Part shown: piece by piece, positions 1-7,390 of the stretch | Numbering within the stretch: the first letter of the stretch is position 1 | Layout: each line of letters opens with the position of its first letter | From: an uncultured Tateyamaria sp. | Lineage (GTDB): Bacteria; Pseudomonadota; Alphaproteobacteria; Rhodobacterales; Rhodobacteraceae | Direction of reading: 5' to 3' | Assembly (NCBI RefSeq): GCF_947503045.1 | Contig: NZ_CANNCF010000001.1 | Span: forward strand, 930,001-994,000 | DNA: 64,000 nt | Notes under the pieces: generated by a model | What the model saw: only the letters and a program-made list of their open reading frames with translations | Told to the model about the DNA's origin: nothing | The model's database searches: none | Program-made: the position numbers and the translations under genes

Positions 1-460
1 CAAAGGATGCCACGGCCTCAAGCCGCGAGCGGCTGATGCCTTGCGAGGCGAGGAAGCCGACAACCGCGCGGGCGCGGGCGAGGCCCAATTGCTTGTTATA
101 TCCGGCAGACCCCACCGCGTCCGTATGGCCATAGACCCGGAAGCGGACTTCGGGGAACTGGCGGATCCAATTTGCCTGCTGGCGCAGCGCATCTTGCGCG
201 CCGGCATCCAGGACAGAGGAATTGAACGAGAAGTTCACCGTGGTGATCACCTCGGAGGCGAAACGGTTGGCCAGATCGAAGGTATAGCCCTGTTCGCCCG
301 TCATGATCAGCGTGTTGTTCGCTGTGGCGTTGCCGAAGTGGCCAGTGTCCACCAATGCGCCCGCTTCACGATAGAACTGGGTGTAGACCGGATCGTTGGA
401 CGCCGTACACGCCGAGATTGCGAGGCTGCTTACCAGTGCGACTGAGATGATCGGTTTCAT
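1..460 (-). CDS. OmpA-family lipoprotein-like protein of the Tad locus (3' end outside window)
   Basis: Minus-strand reading starts MKPIISVALVSSLAISACTASNDPVYTQF (lipobox-like LAISAC); sits directly downstream of the secretin gene, where Tad loci usually carry an OmpA-like gene. Confidence 0.65.
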   Translation of the reverse strand, partial: MKPIISVALVSSLAISACTASNDPVYTQFYREAGALVDTGHFGNATANNTLIMTGEQGYTFDLANRFASEVITTVNFSFNSSVLDAGAQDALRQQANWIRQFPEVRFRVYGHTDAVGSAGYNKQLGLARARAVVGFLASQGISRSRLEAVASF

Positions 461-472
461 TGAACCCTGTCC

Positions 473-1903
473 TTAATCCAACACGTAGCCATAAGAGCCG
501 GAGAAGTCCTGTTTGGCAACCTCGCCTGCAGCCCCTTGTTTGGGAACGCGGGTGCCCGCGGCTGTGCGACCATACAGGAACAAATCCTTTTCGCTGGGTG
601 GTTTGATGCGATCAGTGGGCAGCGCCAGGATGTCACCCCGAACAGGGGACACAAGATGCGCTGTGATGATGATCACAAGTTCAGTTTGGTTGCGCTGATA
701 CGACGCCGAGCGGAACAGTGCGCCCAGGATCGGCACATCGCCAAGCCAGGGCAACTGGCTGGAGTTGTCGTCGAAGTTGTCTTCGAGCAGACCAGCGATG
801 GCAAAGCTCTCTCCGTCGCGCATCTCGACCGTGGTCGATGTCTCGCGCCGCGAGAAGGCGTCGATTTCAAAACCGTTCACCGCAAAGCCGTTGGTTGGGT
901 CGATGGCCGACACAGCCGCCTCAAGCTCGAGGTTGATCAGGTCCTTGTCCACCACGCGGGGGATAAAGTTGAGTTCGATCCCGAAAGGCTTGAACTCGAT
1001 GGTGATCACGCCGTTGTCCTGGCTGACGGGGACGGGATATTCGCCACCTGCAAGGAACTTGGCCTCCTGGCCGGACAAAGCGACCAGGTTTGGTTCGGCC
1101 AGCGTGCGCACAACCCCTTTGGTTTCAAGGGCTTCAAGCAGCAGACCCACCTGGGTGTTGCCGGTGTTGAAGCCAAAGAGAATCGCACCTGCGTTTTCGT
1201 TGATGGCCGGGATATTGCCGCCAAGGCTGGTGCCGACACCGCCCGAGCTGTTTGTTGTCCCGGTCCCGCCGTTTACGCCCACATCACCCGAGAACAGGGT
1301 GCCGTTCAGCGACAGCGAAGAGCTGAGAGATTTGGAAACCGAGCGGTTCATCTCGGCAAACCGGACCTTGAGCATGACCTGCTGGACGCCACCGACGCTC
1401 ATCAGGTTGGAAACGCGGCCTTCGGCGTAGCGTTCTGCCAGATCAAGTGCGCGTTGCAGCCGTGCGGTCGATGATACGACGCCCGACAGCACGATACCGT
1501 CATTGGCGGTGCGTACCTCGATCTTTTCACCCGGAAGGATCTGGCGAAGCCGCTCCTTGAATTCCGAGATGTCTGCCGCGACCCGCACGTTCACATTCGT
1601 GATCAGGCGGCCATTGGCATCCAGAAGGGTGAGTGTTGTCAGTCCCGGCGCTTTCCCGAGCACATATATAGTGCGGTCGCTGAGCGAGGAGATGTCCGCG
1701 ATGGCCGGGTTGGCGATGCTGAGCTCTGCAAAGGGCTCTTCGCTTTCCACGACAACGGCCCGGTTCATGGGCACGTTCAGCGTTGCTTCGCTGGCGGTGC
1801 GCACGACCTTGAGGTTCTCTGCGTGTGCTGCAGAAAACGCCATCGGGCTGATAGCAAGGGACAACCCGAGAAGGGATGCTTTGAAAATTCCGTCAATGTT
1901 CAT
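473..1903 (-). CDS. cpaC: Type II/III secretion-like secretin of the Tad pilus (CpaC/RcpA)
   Basis: ORF 473..1960, likely start MNIDGIFKASLLG; pilus-associated N-terminal domain, BON-like domain, and secretin motifs (VPVSQDNGVITIEFKPFGIELNFIP, FAIAGLLEDN...LPWLGDVPILGALFRS). Confidence 0.9.
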   Translation of the reverse strand: MNIDGIFKASLLGLSLAISPMAFSAAHAENLKVVRTASEATLNVPMNRAVVVESEEPFAELSIANPAIADISSLSDRTIYVLGKAPGLTTLTLLDANGRLITNVNVRVAADISEFKERLRQILPGEKIEVRTANDGIVLSGVVSSTARLQRALDLAERYAEGRVSNLMSVGGVQQVMLKVRFAEMNRSVSKSLSSSLSLNGTLFSGDVGVNGGTGTTNSSGGVGTSLGGNIPAINENAGAILFGFNTGNTQVGLLLEALETKGVVRTLAEPNLVALSGQEAKFLAGGEYPVPVSQDNGVITIEFKPFGIELNFIPRVVDKDLINLELEAAVSAIDPTNGFAVNGFEIDAFSRRETSTTVEMRDGESFAIAGLLEDNFDDNSSQLPWLGDVPILGALFRSASYQRNQTELVIIITAHLVSPVRGDILALPTDRIKPPSEKDLFLYGRTAAGTRVPKQGAAGEVAKQDFSGSYGYVLD

Positions 1904-2074
1904 GTGACCTGCCTTTTTGATCACGCCTCTATGCCGGGTCTTATTGCCCGCGATCGTCACGGGTCGTTTGCCCGCGTATTGGGATCACCATGGGACACTT
2001 TGGTTTTTATTGCAAGAATCAATGGGTTCAGGGAGTTCTTTTATGTGGATAACTGGCAACAGACCCCAAAACGC

Positions 2075-2104
2075 AACCGGCGCCCCCAAGAGGGAGCGCC
2101 GGTT
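2075..2104. terminator. Stable hairpin between cpaB and cpaC (possible attenuator)
   Basis: Inverted repeat AACCGGCGC...GCGCCGGTT in the cpaB-cpaC gap. Confidence 0.4.
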
Positions 2105-2124
2105 TAAGTCTTTGATTTCTAGGC

Positions 2125-2982
2125 TCAGTTTGTGCAGGGGATCGGAATTTCGACAACCTCTGCGCCGCGGCGTGTGCGGATCGAACAGGTCTTTTCTTCC
2201 TCGACTGCGGCTTTGACTTCCTGGGTTGCGATACCCAAAAGTGAGCGTTGATCGACTTCGATGGCGGCCGCGACGGTATCGTCTTCGGCGCCGACAAGCG
2301 ACAGCGACAGGCGACCCGACGACTGGGCCTGCGCCAGCTTGGCCACCTTCGCGGGCGGAATGGAGACGGTCACGGTCTGGGCAATGGTCGCCCCGTCCAG
2401 ATCACCGGCGGCGTTCTGGTCGATGGCAATCAGCTTGACGCCCGGTTCGATCAGTTTGGTCACTTCACCACGGTCCTGGCTGAGCGATTGGTCCACACGG
2501 CCGGTCCAGTACACGTCGACCCGGTCACCCGGACGCAGGAAGCCGGATACACCCGAGGCCACGTCAACTTTGATGGCAAAGGCGCGCATGCCGCGTTCCA
2601 GCCGCGAAGTCAGGCCTGCCTCTTCACCGGGTTCGGTCACTTTGACCTCAAGGACGGCTTCGTCCTTTTCCATGGTGCGCAACACGACGCGGGCCGCGGT
2701 CACACCTTCGGCAAAGATGGGATTGTCTTCTGTAAAGGCGCCCTCGGGGATGGCATTTTCAGGCCAGTCCACGGTACGCACGTCTTCCATGGTGAGCGCC
2801 TCGCCGTATTTCAGGGGGCGATCCGCCACGTAGACGGGGATTGTGGGCACGATCTTTTCCCGCTGCGCGCGTTCCTTGGCGAGCGCCGTCTGATATTGCC
2901 CGATGTAATTCTTGGCCATGTATACGGCACCCCCCGCCAGGGCGATCCCGGCCAAAAGCACCAATCCGAAAACCATTCGCAT
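2125..2982 (-). CDS. cpaB: Flp pilus assembly protein CpaB (SAF domain)
   Basis: MRMVFGLVLLAGIALAGGAVYMAKNYI..., SAF-like VADRPLKYGEALTMEDVRTVDWPENAIPEGAF; next to the secretin. Confidence 0.9.
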   Translation of the reverse strand: MRMVFGLVLLAGIALAGGAVYMAKNYIGQYQTALAKERAQREKIVPTIPVYVADRPLKYGEALTMEDVRTVDWPENAIPEGAFTEDNPIFAEGVTAARVVLRTMEKDEAVLEVKVTEPGEEAGLTSRLERGMRAFAIKVDVASGVSGFLRPGDRVDVYWTGRVDQSLSQDRGEVTKLIEPGVKLIAIDQNAAGDLDGATIAQTVTVSIPPAKVAKLAQAQSSGRLSLSLVGAEDDTVAAAIEVDQRSLLGIATQEVKAAVEEEKTCSIRTRRGAEVVEIPIPCTN

Positions 2983-3172
2983 AGTAATACCTCATATCTG
3001 GGCCCATCATCACCGGAAGGGTGCGGGCCTCTTGGGATCAGGTGTGTCATCAAAATGTGGCAGATTCTGGGACGCGGGACGGTGTTAAGGTGGCATCTGC
3101 CCTCTTGGGGCGTTCACCCACGACAAACGCCCGAGGCTGGCCCGGGCGCACGTCGTACAAATATAGATGTGT

Positions 3173-3349
3173 TTAGAACTGCCAGCCGGTCATAAAGGCT
3201 TCGACACCGGCAGAGACGCCGACGGAGCCATTTGTAAGTGCAAGCACAAGGGCCACCGCAAGAGCGACAATCGCCGCGGTCAGCACAACCCAGTCCACGG
3301 TGACAGCACCGTCTTCGTCGTTGTGGAATTTCTTCAGAAATCGGGTCAT
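3173..3349 (-). CDS. Flp-like type IVb pilin (58 aa)
   Basis: Translation MTRFLKKFHNDEDGAVTVDWVVLTAAIVALAVALVLALTNGSVGVSAGVEAFMTGWQF; short basic leader, G-AVTVDW cleavage-like site, hydrophobic helix; adjacent to cpaB. Below the size cut-off of the ORF track. Confidence 0.75.
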   Translation of the reverse strand: MTRFLKKFHNDEDGAVTVDWVVLTAAIVALAVALVLALTNGSVGVSAGVEAFMTGWQF

Positions 3350-3393
3350 GGCAAAAGCACCTTTTCGGAATGGTAACGGAAACTCGTAGGCGT

Positions 3394-3427
3394 AAAAAAG
3401 GGCTGCGCCCGGATGCGGTCGCAGCCC
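3394..3427 (-). terminator. Rho-independent terminator between the two pilin genes
   Basis: Minus strand GGGCTGCG...CGCAGCCC followed by TTTTTT. Confidence 0.7.
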
Positions 3428-3459
3428 CCGTATCGTAGTGACCTTCAGGTCAGACCAAC

Positions 3460-3639
3460 TTAGTTAGGGTCTTGAGCCTGCAGGAATGTGTCGGTGTCAG
3501 CTGTCAGCTCAGTCGCGCCGGTTTCGATCGACGTGTAAGCTGCAACGGCCAGACCAACAACTGCGGCTGTCAGAACAACCCAGTCAACTGTCACGGCACC
3601 GTCTTCGTCGTTACGGAAGTTTTTGATAAATTTCATCAT
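3460..3639 (-). CDS. Flp-like type IVb pilin paralogue (59 aa)
   Basis: Translation MMKFIKNFRNDEDGAVTVDWVVLTAAVVGLAVAAYTSIETGATELTADTDTFLQAQDPN; near-identical N-terminus to the 3173..3349 product. Confidence 0.75.
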   Translation of the reverse strand: MMKFIKNFRNDEDGAVTVDWVVLTAAVVGLAVAAYTSIETGATELTADTDTFLQAQDPN

Positions 3640-4005
3640 TGTTGTGTCCCTCCAAAGGATCAGTAGATTTACGTTTTAACCTCGCCGTCTGATATGGGCC
3701 GCTCTCTCTCATTGGCCCAGGTCCGACTTGGTATAGAGCTTTATAGCCTTGGGATTGGGGCACGAATTTGGCGGCATATTGGGCATTTCAGGTCGCATCC
3801 CAGAAAATTTGAAAAATCCGCATAGCATTCTGAAATCACACTGTTTTTTTTGGGGGTAAATTTTGCTTGCTGATAATTTTTATCAAAGGGCGTGGCAAAT
3901 AAGGCAAAACTGCCATGTTTGGCGTGAACAAAGGTGGTTAGAGCCCGGTTTTTTTGCTAAATTGTATCCAATCTCGGTCGTAGAACCGATGTCTTGAGGC
4001 GAACC

Positions 4006-4812
4006 ATGATACCCAGATATTTGATCTGCGCCGCCATGATGGCAGCGCTGGTGGGAGCTTGCCCCGTTGCGGCCAAGGATCCCCCTCCGTTCAAGGATTT
4101 TTCGGCCAAGCGGGTCAAACCGCCCAGTGCAGGTACGAAAAAGCGCATCACCATTCAGATTGATCCGGCCGAGGCAGCCGTGGCGGCAGCCCCCGCACCT
4201 GGCGAGAATGCAGCCCAGCCCCGCGCCAGCCGCTATGACTGGTTCTGGAACGATATCTCGCCGGACATTGCCGATTCAGGACCCGGACGACTGGATCTGG
4301 CCATGCGCGCGCTGGCCCGGTCAGACGCGCCGGTGCCCGTACCCCGCCTGCAGCAGATGCAGGCGCTGGCGCAAGCGCAGGGCATCGACATCCTAAAGGC
4401 CACCATCGGCACCGACGTGTCCCCGGCGCTGGTGCTGGCGGTGATGATGGTGGAATCAGGTGGTGTTGCGGATGCCAAAAGCGGGGCCGGGGCCGAGGGC
4501 CTCATGCAGTTGATGCCCGATACAGCGTCCCGTTTCGGGGTCGACGACAGTTTTGAGCCTGCGCAGAACATTGCGGGCGGGGTGAAATACCTCGACTGGC
4601 TGATGGGGCATTTTGACCACGACCCGGTTCTGGTGCTGGCGGGGTACAATGCGGGCGAGGGGGCTGTGCGCAAACATCAGGGTGTGCCGCCATACCCGGA
4701 AACCCGCGACTACGTGCCCAAGGTGCTGGCGACGTTCCAACTGGCGCGCGGGCTGTGCATTACACCGCCGGTGCTGGTCACCGACGGCTGTGTGTTCGCC
4801 GCCCTGAACTGA
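4006..4812 (+). CDS. Lytic transglycosylase (SLT domain)
   Basis: SLT motifs ALVLAVMMVESGG, GLMQLMPDTASRFGV, NIAGGVKYLDWLM, LAGYNAGEGAV. ORF track starts at an upstream TTG; ATG at 4006 gives MIPRYLICAAMMAALVGACPVAA signal. Confidence 0.85.
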   Translation: MIPRYLICAAMMAALVGACPVAAKDPPPFKDFSAKRVKPPSAGTKKRITIQIDPAEAAVAAAPAPGENAAQPRASRYDWFWNDISPDIADSGPGRLDLAMRALARSDAPVPVPRLQQMQALAQAQGIDILKATIGTDVSPALVLAVMMVESGGVADAKSGAGAEGLMQLMPDTASRFGVDDSFEPAQNIAGGVKYLDWLMGHFDHDPVLVLAGYNAGEGAVRKHQGVPPYPETRDYVPKVLATFQLARGLCITPPVLVTDGCVFAALN

Positions 4813-4820
4813 CGCTGGCA

Positions 4821-4864
4821 GAAATTCTCGGAATTTCCGGTCCGTTTTCCGACTTCGGAAAACG
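4821..4864. repeat. Tandem double hairpin in convergent intergenic region
   Basis: GAAATTC-TCG-GAATTTC then CGTTTTCCG-ACTT-CGGAAAACG, both perfect inverted repeats. Confidence 0.7.
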
Positions 4865-4878
4865 TCTCCGCGTGGATG

Positions 4879-5505
4879 TCAGATAATCGTTGCTTCGGTT
4901 GCGGCGCGCATTTCGTCCTCGGTAACCCCATCGGCGGTTTCGACGATCTGCAGGCCGCCCTCGACCACGTCCAGTACCCCGAGATTGGTGATGATGCGAT
5001 CCACCACCGCCTGACCGGTCAGCGGCAGGGTGCATGCCTTGAGCACCTTGCTGTCGCCGTGCTTGTTGGTGTGGTCCATGACCACCACCACGCGGCCCAC
5101 GCCTGCCACAAGGTCCATCGCCCCGCCCATGCCCTTGACCAGCTTGCCCGGGATCATCCAGTTGGCCAGATCTCCGTTCTCGGCCACTTCCATCGCGCCC
5201 AGGATCGCCATCGCGATCTTGCCGCCCCGGATCATGCCGAAGGACTGGGCAGAATCGAAATAGGCCGTCTGCGGCAGTTCGGTGATTGTCTGTTTGCCCG
5301 CGTTGATCAGATCGGCGTCTTCGGTGCCCTCGATCGGGAAAGGGCCCATGCCCAGCATGCCGTTTTCCGATTGCAGCGTCACCTCGACCCCGTCGGGGAT
5401 ATAGTTGGACACAAGCGTCGGAATGCCGATCCCGAGGTTCACATACCAGCCGTCTTCGAGTTCCTGTGCGGCGCGCGCCGCCATTTGGTTACGGTCCCAG
5501 GGCAT
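4879..5505 (-). CDS. scoB: 3-oxoacid CoA-transferase subunit B
   Basis: [35 protein letters not shown] (CoA-transferase family I B-subunit SENG motif). Confidence 0.9.
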   Translation of the reverse strand: MPWDRNQMAARAAQELEDGWYVNLGIGIPTLVSNYIPDGVEVTLQSENGMLGMGPFPIEGTEDADLINAGKQTITELPQTAYFDSAQSFGMIRGGKIAMAILGAMEVAENGDLANWMIPGKLVKGMGGAMDLVAGVGRVVVVMDHTNKHGDSKVLKACTLPLTGQAVVDRIITNLGVLDVVEGGLQIVETADGVTEDEMRAATEATII

Positions 5506-5516
5506 GTATTTTCCTT

Positions 5517-6545
5517 TTAGGCGTCCAGAAGGGTCGCGCCCGCGGGCACGTCGATGGTGATAAAGCTGCCAGCGGCACCGCGGCCCAGTTGCAGCGTGCC
5601 CTCAAGCCCTTCGATCAGGCCCGAGACGATGCGTCCGCCCATGGTGCGGCTGTCGGGCCATTGCATGTCCGAAGGCACACCGACGCCGTCATCGGACACG
5701 GTCAGGCGCAGCCCTCCGGCGCTTAGCTGGCTCATGCGAATCTCGACCAGCCCGCTGTCCATGCGATCAAAGGCGTGCTGAAAGGCGTTGGTCAGCACCT
5801 CGGACAGAACGAGGCCGACGCGGGTCGCCGTTTCAATGGGAACCTCGAGCGGTTCGACCTGCAGGTTCATCCGCACGCCGGGACGACCCAATGTGTGCGC
5901 GATGGCAGATGACAGGCGCGACAGGTAGCTGCCCATCTGGATGCTGTCGCGGTTGGATTGGGAATCCGCCAGCTTCATCTCTTCATAAAGCAGTTGCAGA
6001 GTTTCGATGCGGCGGTGCAGGGCGGCAAAATCCTCTGGCACGGATGTGGCTGCCGACTGGCGGCGGATCATGCCGATGACCATGGACAGGTCCGTGGCCA
6101 CGCGGTTCTGTATCTCGATCAGCGCGGCGTTGATCTCTTCGGCGCTGGCATCGGTGTCGCCGTTGCGCAGTTCCTTCTGGATGCCAATGAAATATTGCAG
6201 CTTGCCCTGATTGTCATGCAGCGGTGAGATCACCAGCCGGTTGCGGTATTTTTCACCGCTGGCGCGATAGTTGATGATGTCGACGGTGACGGTCTGTTCG
6301 TTCTCGATCGAATGGCGCAGCTTGTCCACATCTGCCTTGCTGGTGTCCTCACCCTGCAAAAAGCGGCAGTTGCGCCCGATGGCGGCCGACCGGGCAAAGC
6401 CGGTTGAGCGGGCAAAGGCCTCGTTCACATAGACGATGGGGTTGTCTTCCAGATACGGGTTGGTCACCACGATCGCGACTTGGGCGCGATTGTACCCGTC
6501 AAAGGCCGCATCCTCTTCAAGAAGCTGTTCCAAGGTGTCTGGCAC
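5517..6545 (-). CDS. LOV-domain sensor protein with HWE/HisKA_2-like kinase region (GTG start)
   Basis: LOV photoactive motif GRNCRFLQG; ATPase N box [14 protein letters not shown] and DDGVGVP; between CoA-transferase subunit genes. Confidence 0.85.
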   Translation of the reverse strand: MPDTLEQLLEEDAAFDGYNRAQVAIVVTNPYLEDNPIVYVNEAFARSTGFARSAAIGRNCRFLQGEDTSKADVDKLRHSIENEQTVTVDIINYRASGEKYRNRLVISPLHDNQGKLQYFIGIQKELRNGDTDASAEEINAALIEIQNRVATDLSMVIGMIRRQSAATSVPEDFAALHRRIETLQLLYEEMKLADSQSNRDSIQMGSYLSRLSSAIAHTLGRPGVRMNLQVEPLEVPIETATRVGLVLSEVLTNAFQHAFDRMDSGLVEIRMSQLSAGGLRLTVSDDGVGVPSDMQWPDSRTMGGRIVSGLIEGLEGTLQLGRGAAGSFITIDVPAGATLLDA

Positions 6546-6560
6546 GATCCTGCTCCCTTT

Positions 6561-7256
6561 TTAGGCCGCGCGCGTTGTACGTTGTTCGATCCGCTTTTCA
6601 TGTTCGCCCTGCACGATGCGGTGCACATAGATGCCGGGCAGGTGGATCGAATCCGGGTCAAGCGACCCCGTCGGCACGATTTCCTCGACCTCAGCGATGC
6701 AGATCTTGCCGCACATGGCAGCCGGGGGGTTGAAGTTGCGTGCTGTCTTGCGGAACACGAGATTGCCGGTGGCATCCGCCTTCCACGCCTTGACGATGGC
6801 GAGATCCGCAAAGATCCCCTTTTCGAGGATATAGGTCTGGCCGTCGAATTCCTTGTGCTCTTTGCCTTCGGCGATCACGGTGCCCACGCCGGTCTTGGTA
6901 TAAAAGCCGGGGATGCCGCAGCCGCCGGCGCGCATACGCTCGGCCAATGTGCCCTGGGGGTTGAATTCCAGCTCAAGTTCACCCGACAGATATTGGCGCA
7001 TGAACTCGGCGTTTTCGCCCACATACGAGCTGATCATTTTCTTGACCTGGCGCGTCTGCAACAGGATGCCGATGCCGAAATCATCGACGCCCGCGTTGTT
7101 GGAGGCAAAGGTCAGATCCTTGGTGCCTGCGTCCTTGATCGCGTCCAGCAACAGTTCCGGAATGCCGCACAGGCCAAATCCACCTGCCGCGATGAACATG
7201 CCATCAAACAGCACACCATCAAGCGCTTCAGCCGCTGAGCCGTAAATCTTTTTCAT
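6561..7256 (-). CDS. scoA: 3-oxoacid CoA-transferase subunit A
   Basis: MKKIYGSAAEALDGVLFDGMFIAAGGFGLCGIPELLLDAIKDAG...LTFASNNAG; family I CoA-transferase A-subunit. Confidence 0.9.
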   Translation of the reverse strand: MKKIYGSAAEALDGVLFDGMFIAAGGFGLCGIPELLLDAIKDAGTKDLTFASNNAGVDDFGIGILLQTRQVKKMISSYVGENAEFMRQYLSGELELEFNPQGTLAERMRAGGCGIPGFYTKTGVGTVIAEGKEHKEFDGQTYILEKGIFADLAIVKAWKADATGNLVFRKTARNFNPPAAMCGKICIAEVEEIVPTGSLDPDSIHLPGIYVHRIVQGEHEKRIEQRTTRAA

Positions 7257-7390
7257 TGCTGTTCCCCCGACACTTCCGCAGAAGCCTGACACTCTTCATA
7301 AAATAACTGACGGGCGGGTGCAATAAAGTCAACGAATACAGGCGGTGCACGGCGGTATACTGCGACAATTTTTCTCGCAAGCCGTGTGGA

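Noticed and set aside
3640-3993. Possible CtrA site (TTAA-N7-TTAAC) upstream of the pilin genes
   Set aside because: Only isolated TTAAC half sites found; spacing does not fit the consensus.
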